Below, piece after piece: positions 1 through 7,343 of a stretch of 64,000 nt of DNA. Each line of letters opens with the position of its first letter. The stretch's first letter is position 1. Both the position numbers and the translations under genes were made by a program. This DNA comes from Streptomyces sp. Edi4 (GTDB lineage Bacteria; Actinomycetota; Actinomycetes; Streptomycetales; Streptomycetaceae). The notes under the pieces are model-generated. The model did no database searches, was not told where the DNA came from, and was given only the letters and a program-made list of their open reading frames with translations. The stretch covers positions 5,642,001-5,706,000 of the forward strand of contig NZ_JBEJGY010000004.1 of NCBI RefSeq assembly GCF_040253615.1. Direction: 5' to 3'.

Positions 1-918
1 GAGGTGGCCGTTGAAGGCCACCGGTGTCTTCTGGATGTGGGCGTTGTGAGCCGCCAGCACGACGCGGGTCCCGGGTTCGAAGCGTCCCAGGTGCCACAGG
101 ACCGACTCGGCCATGTAGACGTCGCGGGCTGAGGTGTCGGCGGTCAGCCCTTTGCCGGCGAAGAGGTCGGCCATGGCGCGGAAGGTGTAGTCGGCGTGGC
201 AGGCGCCTTCGAGTCGGCGTACGGCGATGTCGTAGCTGTGCTGGTCGCTGCGGGAGACGTACAGCGGTTCGACGGAGCGGAACCGGATGAGCAGGCGCGT
301 CAGGGTCGCGGTGAGGGCGTCTTGTTCGGCGGTGGCCAGGCGTGCCCACGCGGGCGCGGCGACGGCCGCGGAGCTGCCGGCGAACGATTCGGCGATCCGT
401 ATCGCCTCCTGGACGACCGGCAGGGTTTCGGGATCGATGCGGCGCAGGTAGTCGGCGACCGGGGCCAGGGCGGGCAGCAAGGACCCACCGGCGGCCGGGA
501 TGTCGATGCCTGTGAAGCGCACCGGTGTTGAGGCGGTTCGGTTGTAGCGGCGTATCCAGCGCAGCGGCTCGTCGACTCCCACCGGGATCGTCCCGGCGAG
601 GTGCGCCGACAGGTCGTCGTCCCTCCCCTCGCCCTGGGCCCACGCGTCCAGGGGGAAGCCTTCGCTGAAGCCGTACTCGAAGGCCAGGACGGTGAATCCG
701 CAGCGCTCGGCCAGGAAGCGCAGGATGCGCTCGCGCAGGGATGCGAACTCGTTGATGAAGTGGGAACTTTCGCCGATCGCGACGACACGTGCGTCGCCGA
801 TGATGGCGCGCAGCGGTTCCAGATCATCCAGTGGTGCCTCGGGGTCGAGGTGGTCGAGGGGGACGGCGTGCGTGCGAAGCCAGTTGACGAACGGGTTGTG
901 GTGGAGCGAAGCAGGCAT
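1..918 (-). CDS. Erythromycin esterase family protein (3' end cut by window)
   Basis: Erythromycin esterases hydrolyse the lactone ring of macrolides in the cytoplasm. 306 codons are open from the ATG at 918 down to base 1 with no stop, so the C-terminus lies outside the window. The N-terminal part carries G49-E50-S-S-H53-F, the family's active-site GE..H element. Near the visible end lies an H-N-A-H-I motif (about residues 291-295), also typical of the family. It is the third gene of a same-strand run after an ABC-F protein and a Vat-like acetyltransferase, 85 nt behind the latter. That context supports antibiotic resistance. Distant members of this fold have no proven macrolide activity, so the substrate is inferred. 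Confidence 0.85.
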   Translation of the reverse strand, partial: MPASLHHNPFVNWLRTHAVPLDHLDPEAPLDDLEPLRAIIGDARVVAIGESSHFINEFASLRERILRFLAERCGFTVLAFEYGFSEGFPLDAWAQGEGRDDDLSAHLAGTIPVGVDEPLRWIRRYNRTASTPVRFTGIDIPAAGGSLLPALAPVADYLRRIDPETLPVVQEAIRIAESFAGSSAAVAAPAWARLATAEQDALTATLTRLLIRFRSVEPLYVSRSDQHSYDIAVRRLEGACHADYTFRAMADLFAGKGLTADTSARDVYMAESVLWHLGRFEPGTRVVLAAHNAHIQKTPVAFNGHL

Positions 919-1003
919 GCTGACAGCTCGATTCTCGGTGCTGGAATGGTGGAGCGTGGATAGGGGGCGGGTTACCGCGCAGGTCGTCCTGGGCCGGGCT
1001 CGT

Positions 1004-1708
1004 TCAACGGTCGGTGGCGCTGGGGGTTGTTGGGTCCAGATGTTCCGTTTCCACGTGCCCGGGTGCGGCGTTCTCCAGGTCGTCGATGCTGCCGGACATG
1101 ATCGTGCGGATGTGTTCGGTGATGTGCTGGAGGGGCCAGTCCCACCAGGCCAGGGCGAGGAGGCGGTTGATGTCGGTTTCGCTGTAGCGGCGGCGGATGA
1201 GGCGGGCGGGGTTGCCGCCGACGATGCCGTAGGCGGGGACGTCGTCGACGACGACGGAGCCGGAGGCGATGATCGCTCCGTGGCCGATGCGGACGCCGGG
1301 CATCACCGTGGCCCGGTAGCCGAACCAGACGTCATGGCCCACCGCTGTGTTGCCTCGTGCGGGCAGGCCGGTGATGAGGTCGAAGTGTTCGGCCCAGGAA
1401 CCACCCATGATTGGGAACGGGAACGTGGAGGGGCCGTCCATGCGGTGATTGGCGCCGTTCATGATGAACCGCACGCCCTCGCCCAGTGCGCAGAACTTGC
1501 CGATGACCAGCTTTTCCGGCCCGTAGTGGTACAGCACGTTGCGGGTCTCGAAGGCGGTCGGGTCATCGGGGTCGTCGTAGTAGGAGAAGTCTCCGACCTC
1601 GATCAGGGGCGAGGTGATCAGCGATTTCAGCAGCACCACCCGCGGCTGTTCGGGCATCGGGTGCACCACGGTCGGGTCGGCGGGAACAGGCGGCATTACG
1701 AATTTCAT
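1004..1708 (-). CDS. Vat-like streptogramin A O-acetyltransferase (hexapeptide-repeat xenobiotic acetyltransferase)
   Basis: Cytoplasmic, trimeric left-handed beta-helix acetyltransferase that would move acetyl from acetyl-CoA to a drug hydroxyl. The segment M83-N-G-A-N-H88-R-M-D-G is the Vat active-site signature, with H88 as the catalytic base. Upstream is the Y-D...VLYHYG stretch, and downstream are hexapeptide repeats (VGHDVWFGYRATVMPGVRIG) and GGNPARLI, all Vat/CatB-like. Length from the chosen start is 234 aa, normal for Vat (about 210-220). The ATG at 1708 directly abuts an AGGAAGG sequence, so the ATG at 1696 (12 nt spacing) may be the real start. It lies 44 nt downstream of the ABC-F gene on the same strand, probably in one transcript. 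Confidence 0.85.
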   Translation of the reverse strand: MKFVMPPVPADPTVVHPMPEQPRVVLLKSLITSPLIEVGDFSYYDDPDDPTAFETRNVLYHYGPEKLVIGKFCALGEGVRFIMNGANHRMDGPSTFPFPIMGGSWAEHFDLITGLPARGNTAVGHDVWFGYRATVMPGVRIGHGAIIASGSVVVDDVPAYGIVGGNPARLIRRRYSETDINRLLALAWWDWPLQHITEHIRTIMSGSIDDLENAAPGHVETEHLDPTTPSATDR

Positions 1709-1752
1709 CCTTCCTGAGCGATGTCTGCGGGTGTCTGCGGGCCCGGAGGACC

Positions 1753-3372
1753 TCAGCACGTGGCGGCGGACGTATCTGTCGCCTGTAAGGCCAGATGGAC
1801 GCCCTGCCAGTGCCGACGCAGCCAGCGGTCATGGCTGACGATGACGAGCGTGCCGTTGTACCCGCTCAGAGCGGTTTCCAGCTCCTCGGTGAGGGCGGGC
1901 GAGAGATGGTTGGTTGGTTCGTCGAGCAACAGGACGTCCGAAGGCGCACTGAGCAAGCGCGCCAGGGCCAGACGCTGCAGCTGCCCGGTGGACAGCCGGC
2001 CGACCGGCACCGCGAGCTGGTCGCGGTCGAACAGGCCGAGGGACAGTAGTTGTTCGGCGTGTCCGGCGGCCTCTCCTGTCCGGCCACGGGCGAAGGCGGC
2101 CAGCACGGTCTCGGCCGGCTTGCCGGGGCGCGGTTCTTGGGGGAGGTAGCCGATCCTGCCGCGGCGGGTGAGGCTTCCGCTGTCGGGAGTGATGTCCCCG
2201 GCCAGTACGCGCAGCAGGGTGCTCTTGCCCGCTCCGTTCGCTCCTGTGATCAGCAGGCGCTGGCCCGCCGTGACGGACAGGCAGGTGCGGGCAAGCCGGT
2301 CCGTGACGGCGATGTCGGCGGCGTCGAGTACGACGCCCTGTAGGCGGCGGGTCCGTAGTACGGGGGTGAAGCGCAGTGGCTCCGGCGGGGGCGGTACCGG
2401 GTCGGCAAGGAGGCGGCGCAGTCGTTCCTCGGCGTTGCGCACCCGGCTGGCCAGCGATTGCTGCACGCGGCCGCCCGCGCGGTCATAGGCCAGCTTGTTG
2501 CCGTCCTTCATCGGACGGCCTGGGGCCACCTGGCGGGCGGTGGTCGCGGCTGCCTCGCGGAGCCGGTCGATGTCGGCGCGCCACTGGTCGTACGTCTGGG
2601 CCCAGCGCTGCCGGGCAGCCGCCTTCTCGGCGAGGTAACCGGTGTAGCCGTTGCCGTACCGCACCACGCGACGCGTGTCGCTGTCCACCTCCAACAGGCT
2701 GGTCGCGACCCGTTCGAGGAAGACCCGGTCGTGGGAGACCGTCACGGTGGTGCCCCGCCGTGCGCGCAGGTGCTCTTCCAGCCAGCTCAGGGCACTGTCG
2801 TCGAGATGGTTGGTCGGCTCGTCCAGCAGCAGCACTTCCGGCGCCGCCGCCAGGCAGGCCGCCAGTCGTAACCTGACCCGTTCCCCGCCGGACAAGCTGC
2901 CCACCGTACGGTCACGGCCCACGAGCCCCAGGCCCAGCCCGTACAGGGCACGTTCCACGCGGGCGTCGGCGTCGTAGCCGCCGCGCACCTCGAAGACCGT
3001 GAGCAGTTCGCCGTATTCGGCCATGCCGGACTCGTCACCGTCGGCCATCGCGGTCTCCAGACGGCGCATTCGCTGCTCGACCGCACGCAGATCGCTCAGC
3101 CCCCGGTCGATGACCTGCTGGACCGTCGCCTGCGCCGCCAGTTGCTCGTCCTGGGCGAAGTAGCCGACCCCGCCGGTGGCCTGGACGACCACCTCGCCCT
3201 GGTCGGGCCGTTCACGCCCGGCGAGCAGGCGCAGCAAGGTGGTCTTGCCCGATCCGTTCTCGCCGATGATCCCGGTGCGCTCGCCCGCGGCGAGCGAGCA
3301 GGTCACCGAGTCAAGAACGGGCCTGCCGTTGAAGGACTTGCTGACGGCGAGCGCAGTGATCTGTGTGGGCAT
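1753..3372 (-). CDS. ABC-F ribosomal protection protein (antibiotic resistance type)
   Basis: Duplicated ATPase with no membrane segment: 539 aa, two nucleotide-binding domains. The first has Walker A GENGSGKT (37-44), signature LSGGE (160-164) and Walker B/D-loop LLLDEPTNHLD. The second has GANGAGKST, LSTGQ and LLLDEPTNHLS. ABC-F proteins bind the ribosomal E site and dislodge antibiotics acting at the peptidyl-transferase centre or exit tunnel. The start is the ATG at 3372, which has a GGAG seven bases upstream; an earlier in-frame ATG at 3390 has none. Two leucines, residues 168 and 529, are encoded by TTA, a codon read only by the bldA tRNA in Streptomyces. The divergent TetR gene probably controls it. 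Drug class (macrolide, lincosamide, streptogramin or pleuromutilin) cannot be read from the sequence. Confidence 0.9.
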   Translation of the reverse strand: MPTQITALAVSKSFNGRPVLDSVTCSLAAGERTGIIGENGSGKTTLLRLLAGRERPDQGEVVVQATGGVGYFAQDEQLAAQATVQQVIDRGLSDLRAVEQRMRRLETAMADGDESGMAEYGELLTVFEVRGGYDADARVERALYGLGLGLVGRDRTVGSLSGGERVRLRLAACLAAAPEVLLLDEPTNHLDDSALSWLEEHLRARRGTTVTVSHDRVFLERVATSLLEVDSDTRRVVRYGNGYTGYLAEKAAARQRWAQTYDQWRADIDRLREAAATTARQVAPGRPMKDGNKLAYDRAGGRVQQSLASRVRNAEERLRRLLADPVPPPPEPLRFTPVLRTRRLQGVVLDAADIAVTDRLARTCLSVTAGQRLLITGANGAGKSTLLRVLAGDITPDSGSLTRRGRIGYLPQEPRPGKPAETVLAAFARGRTGEAAGHAEQLLSLGLFDRDQLAVPVGRLSTGQLQRLALARLLSAPSDVLLLDEPTNHLSPALTEELETALSGYNGTLVIVSHDRWLRRHWQGVHLALQATDTSAATC

Positions 3373-3525
3373 GCAGAGACTCCAAAGCATTCGGGAACGA
3401 GGCGGCCGTCGAGGGTTGCGCGGCCGGGCGAACGCTTCGGAAGAGCATCAATCACTCCACTAGTGCGACAACTGCTGCTTTAAGATCTTGCCATAGCGAC
3501 GACGCCCGAGCAAAGGTATTCAGCG
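3373..3525. promoter_or_regulatory. Divergent promoter region of the resistance unit with CACTAGTG palindrome
   Basis: This 153-nt gap separates the ABC-F gene from the divergent TetR gene and must hold both promoters. It contains a perfect 8-bp palindrome, CACTAGTG, at 3458-3465, and the surrounding bases are AT-richer than the neighbourhood. TetR repressors usually bind palindromes in such divergent gaps, so this is the best operator candidate. No clear leader-peptide attenuator was recognised. Confidence 0.4.
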
Positions 3526-4173
3526 ATGACTCCCGCAGACCCAGGACCGGAAGGCACCCCTCCGCCGCCGACCCGCCGCCGGCCCGGGGGTCGCACCGCC
3601 CGTATTCGTCAGCAGGTGCTCGACGCAGTCGTCGCCGAACTCGGCGAACACGGTTATGACGGGCTCACCACCGACGCCGTCGCCGCCCGCGCCGGCGTAC
3701 ACCGCACAACGGTGTACCGGCGCTGGGGGGACGTCGGCGGCCTGCTCGCCGACGTTCTCGACGCGGCGTCCGATGACGACTGGCAGCCACCGGACACCGG
3801 CTCACTGGAAAGCGACCTGGCAGCACTGAACCAGGAGATCCACACAGCCCTGATTGCACAGCCACCGATCATGGCAGCACTGATCGCCGCCTCGTTCCGC
3901 TCCGAGAAAGCCGCCGAGGCCCAACAGCGGCTCTGGGAGGACCGGTACGCCCGCTGCGAAATCATCGTCAGCCGGGCTGTCCGGCACGGCGAACTACCAC
4001 CGCACACTGACGCCCGGCAGCTGCTCATCGCGGCCACCGCACCGCTGTACCACCAACTGGTGCTCCTCCGCACGACACCCGATCCGCAACTGCCCGGCCA
4101 TGCAGCCAGAACCGCCGCCCTCGCCGCAGCCGCCGGCGCCTTCGCCGAGCCCCCATCAGCATGCAGTGTCTGA
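3526..4173 (+). CDS. TetR/AcrR family transcriptional regulator
   Basis: 215 aa. After a proline-rich start, residues about 24-70 form the TetR helix-turn-helix (RIRQQVLDAVVAELGEHGYD, then TTDAVAARAGVHRTTVYRRW). The C-terminal two thirds are helical and would bind an inducer. It is transcribed away from the ABC-F/Vat/esterase run across 153 nt, the usual arrangement for a local repressor relieved by the drug. It may instead belong to the recombinase-borne segment downstream. The inducer is unknown. Confidence 0.85.
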   Translation: MTPADPGPEGTPPPPTRRRPGGRTARIRQQVLDAVVAELGEHGYDGLTTDAVAARAGVHRTTVYRRWGDVGGLLADVLDAASDDDWQPPDTGSLESDLAALNQEIHTALIAQPPIMAALIAASFRSEKAAEAQQRLWEDRYARCEIIVSRAVRHGELPPHTDARQLLIAATAPLYHQLVLLRTTPDPQLPGHAARTAALAAAAGAFAEPPSACSV

Positions 4174-4227
4174 GCAAGACTTCGCCAGCTCCGCACTGCT
4201 TGCAGCAGTTCGTTTCATAGGTGGTCG

Positions 4228-4324
4228 CTCATGAAACACCCAGCCGGGACGTCGGCCACCTGCGGCGATCATGTTTCATGAGTTGTTGCAAAAAACTGGA
4301 CACCTGAAACATCCTCATGAAACA
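4228..4324. repeat. Three 11-bp repeats in alternating orientation at the recombinase start
   Basis: CTCATGAAACA occurs at 4228-4238 and 4314-4324, with its inverse complement TGTTTCATGAG at 4272-4282, spaced 44 and 42 nt apart. Partial copies lie at 4212-4218 (GTTTCAT) and 4304-4312 (TGAAACAT). The last full copy spans the recombinase start codon. Regular spacing next to a serine recombinase gene suggests recombinase-binding subsites (res or att-like) and/or an autoregulatory operator. Confidence 0.5.
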
Positions 4325-5204
4325 GTCCGGGGTCGTGAGCGACGACTTCAAGCGCGTGGAAGCGCACGACTGCCCGATGTCCACCTGCGCCGCCCCCTCG
4401 GGCTCCCCGTGCCGGACCGGCAAAGGCAAGGTGGCCATCCAGTACCACACAGCCCGCTTCCGCCTCGTGCCCCAACTCGCCAAGGCCCTGAGCGTGCCGA
4501 CTCCCGCCGTACGCAAGCCGGGCTCGGCGTGGACCGAACTACCCAGGCCCGTGCACGCCAGCGCCGAACCGGTCGGACACGTCCGCCTCGGCTACGCCCG
4601 CGCCTCGACCGCCCGGCAGTCCCTCGACGCACAACTCGACTCGCTCGGCGAGGCCGGGGTCACCCGGGTCTTCTCGGAGAAGATCTCCACCCGCGCCACC
4701 AAGCGCCCCGAGCTGGAGGCCGCCGTGAAGCTCGCCGGGGAGATCCGCTCCTCCGGCGTCGCCGTCACCCTCGTCGTCCACGAACACAAACGGCTCGGCC
4801 GCGGCATCGAACTCGCCATGCTCGCCGAGGAGCTGAAGGCGAGCGACGTCGGCCTGGAGTTCCTCACCGGCGAGCTGAAAGGCTCGCACGACCCCTCCGG
4901 CATCGTCTTCGCGGTGCTCGCGGCCATGTCCGGGATGGAGCGTGAGTACATCCGCGACCGCACCCTCGAAGGCCACGAGTCCGCCCGTAAGCGCGGCAAG
5001 ACCATCGGCGGCGCTGGCGTCACCGACGACTCCATGCTGTCCATGGCCCTCCACCTGCGCGACCAGGAGATGAGCCTGCGCGACATCGCCAAGCGACTCG
5101 TCATCACCACGGGCGCGAAGAAGGGGCAGCCTCCCTCGCCAGCCACCGTCATGCGGATGCTCCGCGAGCATGACGCGCAGGCCGCTACGGAGGCGAGTAC
5201 GTGA
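4317..5204 (+). CDS. Serine recombinase (resolvase/invertase family) with N-terminal zinc-finger-like domain
   Basis: 295 aa. Residues about 19-48 hold a C-x4-C-A-x-P-S-G-x-P-C-R-T-G-x-G-K...H-T-A-R pattern, like the small zinc finger of actinophage and actinomycete DNA-binding proteins. The resolvase catalytic core follows from about residue 88 (GYARASTARQSLDAQLDSL, nucleophilic serine in ARAST). It continues through an HKRLGRG segment and the E-helix EREYIRDRTLEG. The C-terminus has a helix-turn-helix-like segment (LSMALHLRDQEMSLRDIAKRL). No large recombinase domain is present, so it is resolvase-sized. The ATG at 4317 lies inside a repeat, and a GTG at 4335 is an alternative. It probably mobilises or resolves the surrounding accessory DNA. 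Confidence 0.8.
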   Translation: MKQSGVVSDDFKRVEAHDCPMSTCAAPSGSPCRTGKGKVAIQYHTARFRLVPQLAKALSVPTPAVRKPGSAWTELPRPVHASAEPVGHVRLGYARASTARQSLDAQLDSLGEAGVTRVFSEKISTRATKRPELEAAVKLAGEIRSSGVAVTLVVHEHKRLGRGIELAMLAEELKASDVGLEFLTGELKGSHDPSGIVFAVLAAMSGMEREYIRDRTLEGHESARKRGKTIGGAGVTDDSMLSMALHLRDQEMSLRDIAKRLVITTGAKKGQPPSPATVMRMLREHDAQAATEAST

Positions 5205-5596
5205 TCACCCCGCTACTTTGCGGCTGGTGTCTGCGCTAGGACACCGGGGCCTATACCGCCTGACGGATGCCCCGCGCTGCCGCCGGTTTCAGAACCGGCA
5301 TCTACACACTGGACGTTCAGGGGCTGGCCGCGGAGGTCATCGAGAGCCGAGCGGTCGAGGCTGGGTGGGCCCGCCTCCAAGGAAGCGGCTTCGGCCGCGA
5401 AATAGCCGAAGTCTGCTGTCGAGGCACGCCCAGTTGATCCGTCGAGCCGGGTGCGCAGGAGCCGGACGCGCTACTCGTGGATGGCAAGGCCGGCGCATCG
5501 CGGCATCCAACATTCCACTGCGCAACGCGCTCGGCGCCCGTCGTAGTTCCGCGCCTCGCAGGAGGCGCGGAACTTGACGCCTACCGAACCTGTCTC
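5205..5596. other. Gene-poor stretch behind the recombinase, one unassigned 56-codon ORF
   Basis: No recognisable gene lies between the recombinase and the next minus-strand gene. An ATG ORF at 5267-5437 (+) encodes 56 residues with protein-like composition (acidic and alanine-rich middle, ending EVCCRGTPS). It may be the remnant of a mobile-element gene. A short inverted repeat TTCCGCGCCTC/GAGGCGCGGAA around 5550-5575 could act as a terminator. Confidence 0.3.
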
Positions 5597-5932
5597 TCAG
5601 TCCAGTTGGGGCAGGACGTGTGTGGCCAGGCCATACTCCCGGAAGATGTCCTCCAGCGCGAGGGCCATGGCATCGATGCCTTCGTTTCGCACAATCACCA
5701 GATCACGCACTTGGAAGTAAGCCCCCGAGAGGGATTCTCCTGTGGTGGACCAACGATCCATCAATGAGGTGATCCGCTCTACCGTCATGAGCGTAGCACT
5801 CCAACGTGTCCCATCTTTCGCCGTGATGATGGCGTCGACGTCAGCAATAGATCCTGGATCCTCATCCTCTGAAATCGAGAATTCCACCTTCAGCCCGAGA
5901 GTTCCGATCTCCCTCGTGGTGTCACTTCGCAA
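5597..5932 (-). CDS. Small acidic protein of unknown function, immunity-protein-like
   Basis: 111 aa from a TTG at 5932, acidic, no signal peptide or membrane segment, and with lower G+C than neighbouring genes. I do not recognise the family. Its start overlaps by 11 nt the 3' end of a toxin-like reading-frame fragment on the same strand. That is the usual layout of a polymorphic toxin 3' end followed by its immunity gene. Length (about 100-120 aa) and acidity also fit an immunity protein. A downstream GTG start inside the frame (about residue 16) is possible. The function is inferred from context only. Confidence 0.5.
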   Translation of the reverse strand: MRSDTTREIGTLGLKVEFSISEDEDPGSIADVDAIITAKDGTRWSATLMTVERITSLMDRWSTTGESLSGAYFQVRDLVIVRNEGIDAMALALEDIFREYGLATHVLPQLD

Positions 5933-6041
5933 AAATCTTCTCCAATCGAGCGATTACCTTGGGCTCGTTACCCTTGTCGGCTTTTCCGACAATTTCCACC
6001 CCACCTTCAACCATGCGGAAGAAGAGCCGGCCTCCCCTCAG
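5922..6041 (-). pseudogene. Truncated 3' end of a toxin-like gene
   Basis: About 39 codons read LRGGRLFFRMVEGGVEIVGK, then ADKGNEPKVIARLEKIFAK and a TGA at 5924-5922. An in-frame TGA sits directly upstream at 6044-6042. The G-G-R-L-F-F-R...V-E-I-V-x-K-A-x-K-G-N...V-I-x-R-L pattern resembles the C-terminal tail of small ribonuclease-like toxins (RelE-like or polymorphic-toxin C-termini) as I remember them. A 30-aa product from the ATG at 6014 is possible but unlikely to be active. The fragment overlaps the immunity-like gene, so the pair looks like what is left after loss of the toxin's main body. Confidence 0.45.
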
Positions 6042-6044
6042 TCA

Positions 6045-6757
6045 CCACCCGGTTGTCCCGGGAAGCACGGGCTTTTCCGCTCCTGCACGGCGACGCCGCG
6101 GATGCGGACGCGTTCGCGTCGTCAGGCTGCGGGTAGGGCGGGATGGCGGGCGTTCTCATCATTGCCCGCCGGAACCACACGAGCTGGTACTTCCCTACCA
6201 GACGCTGTGCTGGAGTTTCTGGCCCTCGTGCTCCGTCAGCCCGCGAACCCCGACCGGTTTTGCCATCCCGCCTTCCCAGTAGGCCGGGAAAGCATTACCA
6301 GCCAGTGCAAGGAGCAACCCAGGCGAACCTTCCCGGTCACAGCACTAGGTATGCCCATGCGGCCAGCGCCAAGTAGTCAGGGGTGCGGGGAACTGCGCGA
6401 GGAGCGACCACGGTCCGCAGCCGAGGCCCCTGGGGCTCCGCCCCGGACCCCGTTCGGCCTGAAGGGCCTCGTCCTCAAACTCCCCCAAGACCTTAAGGGC
6501 CAGGGGGGACCCCATGACGGGCTGGGTATATGCACATGGGCCAGCACGGACCCCGCCAGGGGCGCGGGGGACTGCGCGCTCAGCCGGACGGGCTGGGGTT
6601 GCGGGTCCGGGCCGGCGCCGAGCAGGCATGGGCGCGGGGAACTGCGCGAACGGGGGTGCGGGGCCCGCAATTCGTGCGGCCCGGATGCCATCCCGACAGA
6701 GGGCCGGGGAGCCCCCCCCGCACCCTCAACCCGGTCGCACTCACCCCAAAAAAAGTG
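6045..6757. repeat. Non-coding block of Streptomyces dispersed repeats
   Basis: No gene is supported here. The right half holds three copies of the dispersed element GGGGAACTGCGCG or a near variant (6387-6399, 6556-6578, 6629-6650). It also has an inverted repeat, TGGGGCTCCGCCCC (about 6429-6442), and a GGGCCAGGGGGGACCCCATG box (6497-6516). The order of these boxes over 6381-6578 is the same as at 38881-39076. The block marks the boundary between the left accessory island and the conserved region. Confidence 0.6.
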
Positions 6758-7330
6758 TCACCGCTCACCCCCCGGCACCCACAACACATCCCCCACCCCC
6801 ACGTTGGCCACGCGGGCCAGGATGAACAGGAGGTCGGAGAGGCGGTTCAGGTAGGTGGCGGTGAGGGGGTTCATCACCTCGCCGTGGACCTCGAACGCCG
6901 CCCACGTCGAGCGCTCCGCCCGCCGCACCACCGTGCACGCCTGGTGCAGCAGCGCCGCCCCGGGCGTGCCGCCGGGCAGGATGAAGCTCCGCAGCTTCTC
7001 CAGGTCCTCCAGGAAGCGGTCGCAGTCCGCCTCCAGCTTGTCCACATACGACTGCTCGACCCGCAGCGGCGGGTACTGGGGGTTCTCGACGACCGGCGTC
7101 GCGAGGTCCGCCCCGACGTCGAAGAGGTCGTTCTGGACCCGGACGAGCACCTTCACGACCTCCTCGGACAGCTGCCCGAGCGCGATGGCCGTGCCGATGA
7201 CGGCGTTGGCCTCATTGGCGTCGGCGTACGCCGCGATCCGCAGATCGGTCTTGGCGGTCCGGCTCATGTCGCCCAGGGCCGTCGTGCCCTGGTCGCCGGT
7301 GCGGGTGTAGATGCGCGTCAGATTGACCAT
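6758..7330 (-). CDS. Cob(I)yrinic acid a,c-diamide / cobalamin adenosyltransferase, PduO type
   Basis: Transfers the 5'-deoxyadenosyl group of ATP to cob(I)alamin to make coenzyme B12 in the cytoplasm. The 190-aa protein has the PduO N-terminal ATP-binding motif (residues about 6-20: RIYTRTGDQGTTALGD), the middle FILPGGTPGAALLHQACTVVRRAER helix with family-conserved arginines, and the C-terminal LNRLSDLLFILAR. Length fits PduO (about 190 aa). The cofactor serves mutases such as IcmA, encoded 36 kb downstream in this window. It lies 13 nt downstream of an ABC permease gene on the same strand. Confidence 0.92.
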   Translation of the reverse strand: MVNLTRIYTRTGDQGTTALGDMSRTAKTDLRIAAYADANEANAVIGTAIALGQLSEEVVKVLVRVQNDLFDVGADLATPVVENPQYPPLRVEQSYVDKLEADCDRFLEDLEKLRSFILPGGTPGAALLHQACTVVRRAERSTWAAFEVHGEVMNPLTATYLNRLSDLLFILARVANVGVGDVLWVPGGER

Positions 7331-7343
7331 GCCGCCAGCGTAG

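Noticed and set aside
692..1717. 341-codon plus-strand frame opposite the Vat-like gene
   Set aside because: It is the shadow of the Vat-like and esterase genes, whose active-site motifs are intact on the minus strand.
4271..4945. 224-codon plus-strand frame overlapping the recombinase
   Set aside because: Arg/Pro-rich out-of-frame shadow; the recombinase frame holds the catalytic motifs.
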